64,000 nt of DNA from Mangrovimonas futianensis (GTDB lineage Bacteria; Bacteroidota; Bacteroidia; Flavobacteriales; Flavobacteriaceae): positions 346,777 to 410,776 of the forward strand of contig NZ_JAJJNF010000004.1 in the NCBI RefSeq assembly GCF_021245805.1, written 5' to 3'. Positions 43,638 to 52,838 of the stretch are shown one piece after another. The translations under genes and the position numbers were made by a program. The notes below the pieces were generated by a model. It searched no databases and was not told where the DNA came from. It worked only from the letters and a program-made list of their open reading frames with translations. The stretch's first letter is position 1. Each line of letters starts with the position of its first letter.

Positions 43638-46223
43638 CTAAGCTGAGTTTCTACTGGCATTGATATTCCCAAATAAGGAACGGGTCACCAATTTTTCGAA
43701 AACCTCTATTTTCTCTTTATCTGGCTCTCCCTCTTTCTGCATTTCTTGAATCTTTTTCAGGGCGTATTGCTGTATGGTCAAAAGAGGTAATACAATGGAT
43801 TCCCTTATGGCTATAGAAGCCTTCCCAGAAGGTTCTTCCTGCATTAATTCTGAATACCCTGTCAACTTCAAAATAAGTCGCTTGGAGGTTTCAGATTCCT
43901 CATAGATGATTTTCCAAAATTCCCCAAACTCAGGATCATCAGCCATGTATTTGGTTAGATCAAAAAAGGATTTGGATAAGGACATCATACTGTTTTCAAT
44001 CAATGTTTTGAAAAAGCTAGATCCCTTATATAATTCCACGACTTTATCAAACTCACCAGCGTCTTCATAATGTTTCAATGCTGTTCCAACTCCATAAAAT
44101 CCGGGAACATTTTGTTTTAACTGACTCCAACTACCTACAAATGGAATAGCCCGTAAATCTTCAAATACCAGTTCAGAAGACTTTCCTCGCTTGGAAGGTC
44201 TACTTCCTATATTTGTTTTGGCATAATATTTAAGTGTACTCATGCGCTCCAAATAAGGTACAAATTTTGGGTGCCCTTTAAAGTCGGAATACGCCTTATA
44301 ACTTCTTTTTGCCAAATCATCCATCACTTCGATATGTTCTTGTGACATCGCTAAACTTTCACCGTGCAATTTATTCTGGATACCAGAACTAATTAATTGC
44401 TCCAAGTTATACTGGGATGAATCTAAAGTTCCAAAATTGGAACTGATGGTTTGTCCTTGAATGGTTAACTGTACTTCCTTGTCCTCAATAGTTGGCCCCA
44501 ATGAAGCATAGAATTGATGGGTTTTACCTCCACCACGAGCTGGTGGTCCACCACGACCATCAAAGAAAATCACCGTTACATCATACTTTCTTGAAACCTC
44601 TGTCAAACGTTCTTTAGCTTTAAAGATTCCCCAATTGGCCATAAGATATCCACCGTCTTTAGTACCGTCAGAGAAACCTAACATAATAGTTTGCTTATTG
44701 CCTCTTTTCTTTAAATGTGCCGCATATTGCGGATTGGTATAAAGTTCCTCCATAACTGCAGGCGCATTTTCCAAATCCTCGATTGTTTCAAATAAAGGTC
44801 CAATATCTACTGTGAGGTCATCATGGAAAGCCACCAATTTTAACATAGCCCAAAGTTGCATCACATTCAGGGTAGTCTGGTTGTTACTGATGATATATCT
44901 ATTGGCTGCCCTTTCCCCATTTTCTTCTTGAATGGCTTTGATAACCTTCATCGTCTCCAATGTTTTCAATACATCTTCATCTTCAAAAATGGACAAATCA
45001 ATTTTTCCCTTGATATTGGAGAGAATTTTTACTTGTTCCTGTTCAGTTAAATCATGGTAATTCTTCGGGAAAATATCACTTCCTGTTTCAAGAAGTTTAT
45101 CAACCATATCGTTGAATACCTTTGCGTGTGCTCTACTATCTTGGCGAATGTCTAAATTGGCAAAATGGAAACCGAAAAGATGTACTTTATTGATCAAACT
45201 GTTTACCTGATCGATATACAAGCTTTGATGCTCCTTGATTAAAGTCTGTTTGATGTTTTGTAGAATGGATTTAAACTCCTGTACATCCATAGCTTTTGGG
45301 TTCTTACCCTCACACATAGGAATGATTTTACTTTCCAGTTCTGACACCTTATCTTCCACACCTCTAAAAGTCAAGCGTCTTTTTAACCTACGAACATCTT
45401 TATAGTAATTTCTTAAAATACTCTCTTTAAGCCTTTGAGCGACTTTCAAAGTAATTTCTGGAGTTACAAATGGATTTCCATCTCGGTCTCCCCCAGGCCA
45501 AAACCCTATGTTGATGACTTCATTTTCTAAAACCTCATCTTCAAAAATATTCTGTTGGATGTAGTCATATATCTTTCCGAAGGAATGATAGAATACATTC
45601 TGTAAGTACCACATCAAGCTTACGGCCTCATCATAAGGTGAAGGTTTGTGGTGTTTAAAAAATGGTGTTTTACCCAACTGCGCCAACAAGTCATTTATCT
45701 TCAATAAATCGTTTTCTTCTATGGCTTCTGAAAGATCTGTGATAATTCCCAATACCTCGCCAGGATAAAATTGCGTAGGATGCGCTGTTAAAACAATACG
45801 CACCTTAAACTCGCGAAGGTATTTTTTTAGTTCCTCCAACTTGTTTTCAGCACGGGCAGATCCTTTTAAACTTCTTAAGGTACCTATTCCATCCATGTTA
45901 TTTACAATGGGAAAAGCAGCATCTTCAATGGCATCAAACAAAACCACTTGTCTTTCGATATACTGAATGAATCTGAAAAGTAAATTTAATTGGCTTTCTT
46001 CATTTCTTCTACCTTGATACTTTTTGAAGAAGGTCTCAACAATTGTAGTTGGATTATCTCCATTCTTAAACCCTTTTTCACAGGTTTCATGAAACAACGG
46101 TAAGAGGACTCCCGTTTTTGAAATGGTATCAAAAGGCAGCGTCATAAAAATACTGTTGTAAATATGATATTTGGATAAGACGTTTTGTTTAAAGCGTGTT
46201 AATTTTGGTTGTTGTGTAGACAT
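43638..46223 (-). CDS. ppc: Phosphoenolpyruvate carboxylase
   Basis: 861 residues from ATG 46223 (ATGs at 46244 and 46274 would extend it without family support). Catalytic His in VLTAHPTQ near residue 147, the GFWPGGDRDGNP block near 245, the FFDGRGGPPARGGGKTH loop, and a C-terminus ending ASRNSA. Carboxylates PEP to oxaloacetate to refill the TCA cycle. Several motifs differ slightly from the enterobacterial enzyme (TQ for TE, FFDGRGG for FHGRGG), as in other Bacteroidota. Confidence 0.96.
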   Translation of the reverse strand: MSTQQPKLTRFKQNVLSKYHIYNSIFMTLPFDTISKTGVLLPLFHETCEKGFKNGDNPTTIVETFFKKYQGRRNEESQLNLLFRFIQYIERQVVLFDAIEDAAFPIVNNMDGIGTLRSLKGSARAENKLEELKKYLREFKVRIVLTAHPTQFYPGEVLGIITDLSEAIEENDLLKINDLLAQLGKTPFFKHHKPSPYDEAVSLMWYLQNVFYHSFGKIYDYIQQNIFEDEVLENEVINIGFWPGGDRDGNPFVTPEITLKVAQRLKESILRNYYKDVRRLKRRLTFRGVEDKVSELESKIIPMCEGKNPKAMDVQEFKSILQNIKQTLIKEHQSLYIDQVNSLINKVHLFGFHFANLDIRQDSRAHAKVFNDMVDKLLETGSDIFPKNYHDLTEQEQVKILSNIKGKIDLSIFEDEDVLKTLETMKVIKAIQEENGERAANRYIISNNQTTLNVMQLWAMLKLVAFHDDLTVDIGPLFETIEDLENAPAVMEELYTNPQYAAHLKKRGNKQTIMLGFSDGTKDGGYLMANWGIFKAKERLTEVSRKYDVTVIFFDGRGGPPARGGGKTHQFYASLGPTIEDKEVQLTIQGQTISSNFGTLDSSQYNLEQLISSGIQNKLHGESLAMSQEHIEVMDDLAKRSYKAYSDFKGHPKFVPYLERMSTLKYYAKTNIGSRPSKRGKSSELVFEDLRAIPFVGSWSQLKQNVPGFYGVGTALKHYEDAGEFDKVVELYKGSSFFKTLIENSMMSLSKSFFDLTKYMADDPEFGEFWKIIYEESETSKRLILKLTGYSELMQEEPSGKASIAIRESIVLPLLTIQQYALKKIQEMQKEGEPDKEKIEVFEKLVTRSLFGNINASRNSA

Positions 46224-46335
46224 AAAATATGCTTGGTTTTTCATAAAATTAAGAAAGCTTTGGCAAAGGCTCAAGTCGATTTAAATATTTTAAGTATAAA
46301 ATAACGTTACAACGATTTCGAAACCCGACTTAGAA

Positions 46336-46366
46336 ATAAAAAAGGAGGCCCTAAGACCTCCCTTTC
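46336..46366 (-). terminator. Terminator of the short ssb gene
   Basis: Minus strand GGAGG, 8-nt loop, CCTCC with flanking AAA/TTT pairs, followed by T6, 20 bp after the ssb stop. Confidence 0.75.
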
Positions 46367-46385
46367 ATTTAAAAATAACATACGT

Positions 46386-46718
46386 CTATTTACTAAGCAT
46401 CAATAATTCATTGCACATTATTTCTGTAATATACCTCGTTTCGCCATCCTTCGTTTCATAACTTCTCGAGGTTAATTTCCCTTCAACAGCAATTTCCTGC
46501 CCCTTGTTTACATAATTTTCAACAACTTTTACGAGTCCATTGCGAACTACCACATTATGCCAATAGGTGCGTTCTACTTTGTTTCCCATTTTGTCTTTGT
46601 AGCTATCATCTGTAGCCAAAGAAAATTTTGCCATTTTAGCTCCATCACCAAAAGTGATAATTTCTGGGTCTTGCCCTAATCTACCAATCAACTGTACTTT
46701 GTTTCTAAGTGAGTTCAT
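46386..46718 (-). CDS. ssb: Short single-stranded DNA-binding protein lacking the acidic tail
   Basis: 110 residues: only the OB fold (NKVQLIGRLGQDPEI ... ERTYWHNVVVRNGL ... EGKLTSRSYE). It ends MCNELLMLSK right after the fold, so the Gly/Pro linker and the terminal acidic peptide (DDxIPF type) that recruits repair partners are absent. Tailless SSB paralogues occur beside a full-length SSB in several bacteria, often linked to competence or recombination; the main ssb should be elsewhere. Divergent from the 46895 gene. Confidence 0.9.
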   Translation of the reverse strand: MNSLRNKVQLIGRLGQDPEIITFGDGAKMAKFSLATDDSYKDKMGNKVERTYWHNVVVRNGLVKVVENYVNKGQEIAVEGKLTSRSYETKDGETRYITEIMCNELLMLSK

Positions 46719-46829
46719 AATAATTTAATTTTACGGTTAAACAGTTAATACTATCGAGTTCTTATGTTTCGACAAGGCAAAGATGATTTGATTGATAGTG
46801 ATTATACGGTAGTTACCTATTTAAATTCG

Positions 46830-46855
46830 TTTGTAAATGTTTGTAGTCGTTTGTA
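46830..46855. repeat. Three TTTGTA direct repeats at 10-bp phase
   Basis: TTTGTA starts at 46830, 46840 and 46850, each followed by a 4-bp spacer, in the 176-bp gap between ssb and the 46895 gene. The helical phase suggests a protein binding array, 40 bp before the plus-strand gene. Confidence 0.5.
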
Positions 46856-46894
46856 ACCGATTAAGTTATTGTTCTAAAATTGTACTTTAGCCAC

Positions 46895-47533
46895 ATGAAA
46901 CGCTGGTTAAGCTATATTATTCCCTTTACCAAAAAGGTGTCATCTTCTCATAATGGTATTTTGGAAATTACTTGGTATAATGGAAAAAAACATCTCAACA
47001 CCCAAAACACCAATTACTCTTATGGCTCTTTGCAACGTATTTTAAAAACCGGATTACGGCAATTAAACATAGAAGGTTGCCAACATATTTTATTACTTGG
47101 TTTGGGAGGCGGCTGTGTGATAGGAACCCTTCGAAAAGACTTTGACTATCAAAACAAAATAACAGCGGTTGACATCGATCCGACCATGATTTCCATCACC
47201 AAAGAAGAATACGACTTGCAGGAAAATGAGTTCTTGGAATTGATTTGCATGGATGCACATGAATTTGTTTTGAATGCAACTTCAAAATTTGACCTAATCA
47301 TTGTTGATATTTTTGTCGATGATCAAGTACCGAAACTATTTTTAGAACGCCCCTTTTGGTCAGAACTAGTCCATCGTTTTTCAAAACACGGACAATTACT
47401 ATTCAATGCCTCCTTGAACGGAAATTCCAAGAATTTAAAAACCATAGAAGAGATCTTAAATTCCAATGGTTTCCATTGCCAATGGTTAACCAAAGTTAAC
47501 GGCACAAACACTTTACTATTAGGGAAGAAATAG
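46895..47533 (+). CDS. Spermidine-synthase-like methyltransferase-fold protein
   Basis: 212 residues from ATG 46895; an in-frame TTG at 46880 overlaps a likely -7 sequence. Nucleotide motif ILLLGLGGGCVIGTL near 63-78, ITAVDIDPTMI and FDLIIVDIFVDDQVP follow the polyamine-synthase order, but the aminopropyl-transfer gatekeeper Asp/Tyr set is not clear. Many Flavobacteriaceae encode this shorter 'spermidine synthase-like' protein; activity is unknown. Confidence 0.8.
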   Translation: MKRWLSYIIPFTKKVSSSHNGILEITWYNGKKHLNTQNTNYSYGSLQRILKTGLRQLNIEGCQHILLLGLGGGCVIGTLRKDFDYQNKITAVDIDPTMISITKEEYDLQENEFLELICMDAHEFVLNATSKFDLIIVDIFVDDQVPKLFLERPFWSELVHRFSKHGQLLFNASLNGNSKNLKTIEEILNSNGFHCQWLTKVNGTNTLLLGKK

Positions 47534-47577
47534 TTTAGGAAAATTCGCTATCTTGAATAACTAAACGCGTTTCCTCC

Positions 47578-48717
47578 ATGAAAAAATATGGTCTTCTATT
47601 TGCTCTTTTGTTTACGTTTCATTTGAGTGTTAATTCGCAATCAAAAGTAACCACGGCAGATTCTATTACTTCATACTTAGAAAGAATTGTTAAAGAGAAT
47701 AACCTGCCTGGAATGAATTTCACCTATGTGAGTGATGATGGATGGCATCATGATTTTTCAGTAGGCTTGACGGACGTTGAAAAAGAAATTCCATTAACTA
47801 CTGAAAACACTTTTTTTTCTGGCAGCATTGGAAAAACCTATGCAGCAACCATCATTTTCCAATTGATTGACGAACAAAAACTGGCATACAACCAGTTGTT
47901 TAAAAGCTATTTTCCTGAAATAGATTGGTTATCTAAGCTACCAAATATCGATGAGATTACCATCGAGATGCTTCTTACCCATAGTAGTGGTTTGCCAAGA
48001 TATGTTTTGCTTCCCGAAATATGGAACCAACTTCATGAAAACCCTGATAAAGTATGGAACTACGAAGATCGCTTATCAGTTATTTTTGATAAGGAACCTA
48101 TTCACGAAGCTGGAAAGGGATTCGCTTATTCAGACACCAATTACATCTTATTAGGAATGCTTATTGAAAAGTTAACCAACAAGCCCTATTACGAACTCAT
48201 TCAAGAAACCATTTTGACACCTTATGAATTAAGCTCCACTTATCCATCCCTACAAAGGGACATGCCAAATTTGGCAGTGGGCTATTCTAAAATGCCCAAA
48301 AGTTTTATGGTTCCCAACAAAACAGTAACCGATGGTTTCTATATTTTTAATCCGCAATTTGAATGGACAGGAGGCGGATTTGCAAGTACCGTTTCAGATT
48401 TAGCTCAATGGGCAACCATCTATTATACGGGTAAATTATTTTCTGACCTGGCTTTGAAAAGAATTCAAAACTATTCTCCAGAGGATTTTAAGAATGGGAA
48501 ACCCATGGTCTATAGTATGGGAAGCTTTGTCTTCAACACACCTCATGGCATCGCTTATGGCCACTCGGGATTTATGCCCGGATTCAATTCCATTTTTATG
48601 TATTACCCCGAATTGAAAATAGGCGCTGCCATCCAAAGCAATTGTGACTATGTTGAATCCAAAATCCGATTGCATGACTTAATGAATCAATTGATTGGAA
48701 TTGTAAAATCTAACTAG
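47578..48717 (+). CDS. Secreted class C beta-lactamase-like serine hydrolase
   Basis: 379 residues. Signal peptide about 1-20 (LSVNSQ). Catalytic SxxK is SIGK (about 83-86), the second motif is YSDTN near 182, and HSGFMPG near 326 replaces KTG. This combination is typical of penicillin-binding-protein-like esterases/peptidases rather than true beta-lactamases. Followed at 2 bp by the Zn-ribbon gene. Confidence 0.88.
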   Translation: MKKYGLLFALLFTFHLSVNSQSKVTTADSITSYLERIVKENNLPGMNFTYVSDDGWHHDFSVGLTDVEKEIPLTTENTFFSGSIGKTYAATIIFQLIDEQKLAYNQLFKSYFPEIDWLSKLPNIDEITIEMLLTHSSGLPRYVLLPEIWNQLHENPDKVWNYEDRLSVIFDKEPIHEAGKGFAYSDTNYILLGMLIEKLTNKPYYELIQETILTPYELSSTYPSLQRDMPNLAVGYSKMPKSFMVPNKTVTDGFYIFNPQFEWTGGGFASTVSDLAQWATIYYTGKLFSDLALKRIQNYSPEDFKNGKPMVYSMGSFVFNTPHGIAYGHSGFMPGFNSIFMYYPELKIGAAIQSNCDYVESKIRLHDLMNQLIGIVKSN

Positions 48718-48719
48718 AT

Positions 48720-49070
48720 ATGGCAAAAAACTGTTTGGAATGTGATGAAAAAATTGTGGGACGCATCGACAAGAAGTTTTGTAGTGATGCCTGCCGAAAT
48801 GCCTACAACAACAAACTGAACAAGGACTCAAAAAACCTCATCAGGAATGTCAATAACAGATTGAGAAAAAACTACCGTATTTTGGAATCCTTGAACCCCA
48901 ATCAAAAATCAAAAGCCTCCCGCTCAAAACTCATAGAAAAAGGATTTGATTTCAATTACGTTACCACCATCTATACTACCAAAGCTGGAAAAACCTATTA
49001 TTTTGTATACGATCAAGGATATTTGCCATTGGAAGATGATTACTATGCCTTAGTAAAAAGAGAAAATTAG
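48720..49070 (+). CDS. DUF2116-like zinc-ribbon protein
   Basis: 116 residues. N-terminal Zn ribbon CLECDEKIVGRIDKKFCSDAC (4 Cys), followed by a basic helix (NKLNKDSKNLIRNVNNRLRK) and a small alpha/beta domain ending YDQGYLPLEDD. The resemblance to DUF2116 Zn ribbons suggests a nucleic-acid-binding role; no experiment known to me. Confidence 0.8.
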   Translation: MAKNCLECDEKIVGRIDKKFCSDACRNAYNNKLNKDSKNLIRNVNNRLRKNYRILESLNPNQKSKASRSKLIEKGFDFNYVTTIYTTKAGKTYYFVYDQGYLPLEDDYYALVKREN

Positions 49071-49118
49071 ATTGTAACAAATAGACAAAAACAATCACTT
49101 ATCCTAAAAATACCACCA

Positions 49119-49817
49119 ATGAAAATCTTTCTTTCTGGAACTCCTTGGCCTGTTATAATCATTATCGCTGGTTTCGTTATTGCTATTATCTTAACACAAG
49201 TATTTAGCGCCAAAAATGTCATTTTAAGAACCCTTAAAAAACTTCCAAGTAGATCAATTAATGGTGTTAAATCCAATGAATTTGTAAAAATACATGGCAA
49301 AGCACTCCACGCCAACGAGCCCCTTTTGGCACCATTAAGCCGAAGGAAATGTGTCTTTTATAGTATTAAAATTGAGCAGAAAAAAGGTAGTGGCAAAAAC
49401 TCCCATTGGAAAACCTTGGTGCAAGAAGAACGCTATCAGGATTTTTTTGTTGAAAAAAATGGTGAATTACTGCTTATAAAGCCCACGAAAAATCCTCTAA
49501 ATTATATCAATTATTTAGTTACGGATAAAGAAACAGACTCTGGAACTTTTAATGATCCAACCCCTGAATTTGAAAGGCTACTATCTCAATACGACATTAG
49601 CAGCACAGGGCTATTTGGTTTCAATAAATCACTAAGGTATACTGAAGGAATTATATCAGTGGGAGAACGCATTACAGTAGCGGGGAAAGTTTCATGGAAA
49701 ACACTCAATGAGCCCATTCCAGAATATCCCTATTCAAAAATTGCGCAATTAGAAGCTGATGGCAAACAAAAAATAATCATAACCGATCTACCCGAAGCAC
49801 AAAAAACGACTATCTAA
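49119..49817 (+). CDS. GIDE-domain membrane protein (MAPL/MUL1-like without RING)
   Basis: 232 residues. One N-terminal membrane helix (about 9-30), then a GIDE-type domain: FVKIHGKALHANEPLLAPLS RRKCVFY order near 60-88, and YTEGIISVGERITVAGKV near 180-200, the layout of the domain found in mitochondrial E3 ligase MAPL. No RING finger is present, so ligase activity is not implied. Bacterial members are uncharacterised. Confidence 0.8.
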   Translation: MKIFLSGTPWPVIIIIAGFVIAIILTQVFSAKNVILRTLKKLPSRSINGVKSNEFVKIHGKALHANEPLLAPLSRRKCVFYSIKIEQKKGSGKNSHWKTLVQEERYQDFFVEKNGELLLIKPTKNPLNYINYLVTDKETDSGTFNDPTPEFERLLSQYDISSTGLFGFNKSLRYTEGIISVGERITVAGKVSWKTLNEPIPEYPYSKIAQLEADGKQKIIITDLPEAQKTTI

Positions 49818-49825
49818 ACAATAGA

Positions 49826-50305
49826 TCATTTCCAATTATGCCCCCTTAATTTCATGGCGGCTTTTAGGATGTCTTTTTGGCTAATTTGACCAACCAATTT
49901 TCCACCTTCCAATATGGGGAATCGTCTTACTTTAGAATCCAAAAACTTTTTAGCCGCATCAAAAACATCCATATTGGCATCAATGGTTTCTACTTCAGTC
50001 ACCATTCTGCTTCCAACATCATCCTGCATCATAGGCATGTTATAATATCTGCTGTCACTTATCTGTTTTAGACAATCTCCTTCTGAAATAATTCCCACCA
50101 ATTCATTGTTGTCATTTACTACAGGTCCCCCCGATATTTTATGAACAATTAATGCTGAAATAACCTCCTCAACAGATTGCTCTGGCCTGAAGGTTACAAG
50201 CTCTTTGGTCATGTAATCACTCACCTTGATAGGGTCCTGTAACATCGTGTTTTGTTGTTCTTTTTGGGTTTGCCTTCTTGCCCCTTGAAAACTTTTAATT
50301 CCCAT
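49826..50305 (-). CDS. Tandem CBS-domain protein
   Basis: 159 residues. After a short N-terminal region, CBS1 (VSDYMTKELVTFRPEQSVEE ... ISGGPVVNDNNELVGIISEG) and CBS2 (MVTEVETIDANMDVFDAAKK ... RRFPILEGGKLVGQISQKDI) fill the protein. Such stand-alone pairs bind adenine nucleotides and act as regulatory partners. Converges on the GIDE gene. Confidence 0.92.
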   Translation of the reverse strand: MGIKSFQGARRQTQKEQQNTMLQDPIKVSDYMTKELVTFRPEQSVEEVISALIVHKISGGPVVNDNNELVGIISEGDCLKQISDSRYYNMPMMQDDVGSRMVTEVETIDANMDVFDAAKKFLDSKVRRFPILEGGKLVGQISQKDILKAAMKLRGHNWK

Positions 50306-50426
50306 AAGTCTGATTTTGAGTTTCTTAAATATACCTTTTTTTTTTGAGCATTCCTAAGAAATATTATTAACAGCCATTTTGTCTATAATTTCCTTATTTT
50401 TATAAGAACTAACTTTCATTCCACCC

Positions 50427-52724
50427 ATGTTAAGAAAAATCATTTCCGTTCTTCTGATAGCTTTGGCTATCTATTGGAGTTTTAAAGCTTTGTTACCTAA
50501 CACCATTTCAGCAAAAGATGCCGATTCCAATCAATTTTCAACGGCACGAGCTTTAGAAAAGTTAAAGCCCATGAGCTTAGCGCCACACTTTTTAGGAAAT
50601 AAAGAGCATGAAAGTGTGAGAAACTATTTAGTGAACGAGTTGAGAGCCCTTGGTTTAAAACCAGAAATTCAGGAAGGTTATTCCATGAGCCAGTGGGGCA
50701 ATCTAGCAAAGGCAAAAAACATCCTAGCTAGGATAAAAGGCTCCCAAAACACCAAGGCATTGTTATTGTTAAGCCATTACGATAGCAACCCCCACTCTTC
50801 CTTAGGGGCCAGTGATGCCGGTTCTGGAATTGTAACCATCCTGGAAGGTATTCGAGCTTACATGGCTGATGGTAAAAAGCCAAAAAACGATATTATTATT
50901 CTTTTTTCAGATGGAGAAGAGCTTGGATTAAACGGCGCCGATATTTTTGTCAACCAACATCCATGGGCCAAAGATGTAGGGTTGGTTCTCAATTTTGAGG
51001 CTCGAGGTAGTGGCGGTCCTAGCTATATGCTGGTAGAGACTAATCAAGGAAATAGTCAATTAATGAAAGGTTTTGTGGAAGCTCATCCCGAATATCCCGT
51101 GGCAAACTCCCTCGCATACAGTATTTATAAAATGCTTCCTAATGACACCGATTTAACTCGGTTTAGGGAAGATGGAAATATTGATGGTTTCAATTTCGCA
51201 TTTATAGGGGACCATTTTGACTATCACACTGCATTGGACAATTTTGAAAGACTGGACAAAAATACCTTAGAACACCAAGGCAGTTATTTGATGCCGCTTC
51301 TATCCTATTTTTCTCAAGCAGATCTCACCCAATTAAAAAGTAACGACGACCACATTTATTTTAATGTTCCCTTTTTGAAGACTGTTACTTACCCTTTCTC
51401 ATGGATTTTCCCTATGTTAATTATTGCCTTTGGGCTCTTTCTATGGCTTTTAATTTATGGCTTTAGGAATCAAATGCTATTTGGTAAATGGATTGGAAAA
51501 GGTTTTTTGGCCTTTTTTGGAAGTTTGACCCTATCTGGGGGGGGCGGTTTTTTTCTTTGGAAACTTCTGCTATCCATTTACCCTCAATATGGTGAAATTC
51601 TTCATGGATTTACCTATAACGGCTATACCTATATTGCAGCATTTACTTCTTTGGCAATGATGATTTGTTTCTTTATCTACTCTAAGTTTCATACAGAAAC
51701 TAAATTAGCTAGTTTGTTCGTCGCACCTCTAACCTTTTGGCTCTTAATATGTACTATAGCCGCCTTTGCCTTAGAGGGAGCAAGCTTCTTTATTATTCCT
51801 GTTTATTTCGGCCTTTTAAGCCTCTTTATCATGCTCAGGCAACAAAAACCAAACCTCATACTATTGGCGTTACTGACCGTTCCGGTGCTCATGATTATGT
51901 CACCATTTGTAAAAATGTTCCCAGTAGGTTTGGGCTTAAAAATTCTTTTTTTAAGCTGTATTTTGACCGTCATGATTTTTGGGTTGGTTGTTCCTGTTCT
52001 GGGATCCATAAAACATAAAAACAGGTTCACAATCGTGTTTGGGGTACTAACTCTATGGTTTTTATTCTCGGCTCATTTTAACTCTGACTTTTCTGAAGAT
52101 AGACCTAAACCTAATAGTTTAGTATATTTATTGGATTCTAACACACATACAGCCCAATGGGCCACCTATGACCATTTGCTTGATGACTGGACGCAAAACT
52201 ACATCTCTCAAGAAAAAACGGAGGTTCAATCAGAAAACCAAAATGTATTTGCGAGCAAATACAGCACGGGTCTAACTTATTCACAAAAAGCTCCAGTAAA
52301 AATGATTCCAGAACCTACTATTGAGTACATTCAGGATACGATAATAAATGGCTTTAGAAATATTGAACTCATTATGATTTCAAATAGATCTGCCGAGAGA
52401 ATTGAAGTATTCTCAGACTCCAATTCTGTTTTCAAAAACACCAAAGTCAACGGAGTCTTAGCGTTTTCAGACTCTTTAGGATATAATTTCTCTGAGAGGA
52501 AAAACAATCGCCTTTTTAGTTACTATGTATCTGATGAAGAACCTTTGAAACTTTCCTTTTCAGTGCCTGAGAATCAAGCGACAACCTTACAGTTTTATGA
52601 AGCTACTTTTGATTTATTAACCAATAAAAAATTTACAATACCACAACGAAAATCCAACATGATACCAAAACCATTTGTTTTAAACGATGCTGTGATTATT
52701 AAAAAAACCGTTCAAATTAATTAA
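50427..52724 (+). CDS. M28-family aminopeptidase with multipass membrane C-terminus (ERMP1-like)
   Basis: 765 residues. One N-terminal membrane anchor (about 5-22), a zinc aminopeptidase domain with LLSHYDSNP (about 113-121), GASDAGSGI and FSDGEELGLNGADIF (about 160-175) as metal and catalytic motifs, and eight or so membrane helices (about 320-560), ending in a beta-rich domain. This matches the bacterial relatives of endoplasmic reticulum metallopeptidase 1. The active site should face the periplasm. Substrate unknown. Confidence 0.9.
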   Translation: MLRKIISVLLIALAIYWSFKALLPNTISAKDADSNQFSTARALEKLKPMSLAPHFLGNKEHESVRNYLVNELRALGLKPEIQEGYSMSQWGNLAKAKNILARIKGSQNTKALLLLSHYDSNPHSSLGASDAGSGIVTILEGIRAYMADGKKPKNDIIILFSDGEELGLNGADIFVNQHPWAKDVGLVLNFEARGSGGPSYMLVETNQGNSQLMKGFVEAHPEYPVANSLAYSIYKMLPNDTDLTRFREDGNIDGFNFAFIGDHFDYHTALDNFERLDKNTLEHQGSYLMPLLSYFSQADLTQLKSNDDHIYFNVPFLKTVTYPFSWIFPMLIIAFGLFLWLLIYGFRNQMLFGKWIGKGFLAFFGSLTLSGGGGFFLWKLLLSIYPQYGEILHGFTYNGYTYIAAFTSLAMMICFFIYSKFHTETKLASLFVAPLTFWLLICTIAAFALEGASFFIIPVYFGLLSLFIMLRQQKPNLILLALLTVPVLMIMSPFVKMFPVGLGLKILFLSCILTVMIFGLVVPVLGSIKHKNRFTIVFGVLTLWFLFSAHFNSDFSEDRPKPNSLVYLLDSNTHTAQWATYDHLLDDWTQNYISQEKTEVQSENQNVFASKYSTGLTYSQKAPVKMIPEPTIEYIQDTIINGFRNIELIMISNRSAERIEVFSDSNSVFKNTKVNGVLAFSDSLGYNFSERKNNRLFSYYVSDEEPLKLSFSVPENQATTLQFYEATFDLLTNKKFTIPQRKSNMIPKPFVLNDAVIIKKTVQIN

Positions 52725-52725
52725 G

Positions 52726-52758
52726 TCCCTTACTATGGCGAAATAAGGGAACTTTTAA
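52726..52758 (+). terminator. Probable terminator after the M28 gene
   Basis: TCCCTTA (52726-52732) and TAAGGGA (52744-52750) form a 7-bp stem with an 11-nt loop, followed by an interrupted T run. Confidence 0.6.
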
Positions 52759-52794
52759 TTTTTCTTTATCGGTTAATTTAATGTTAAACGGATT

Positions 52795-52817
52795 GTTTAT
52801 TTTACTGTAAAATAAAC
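52795..52817. promoter_or_regulatory. Perfect inverted repeat upstream of the two-component operon
   Basis: GTTTATTTTA and TAAAATAAAC, separated by CTG, 22 bp before the first start codon. The dyad could be a site for autoregulation by the response regulator or a promoter-proximal operator. Confidence 0.5.
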
Positions 52818-52838
52818 CGTTACAATAATTTTAACGCC

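Noticed and set aside
47578..48717. Beta-lactamase resistance gene
   Set aside because: SxxK is present but the KTG box is replaced by HSG and the context is an ordinary chromosomal operon; more likely a peptidase or esterase.
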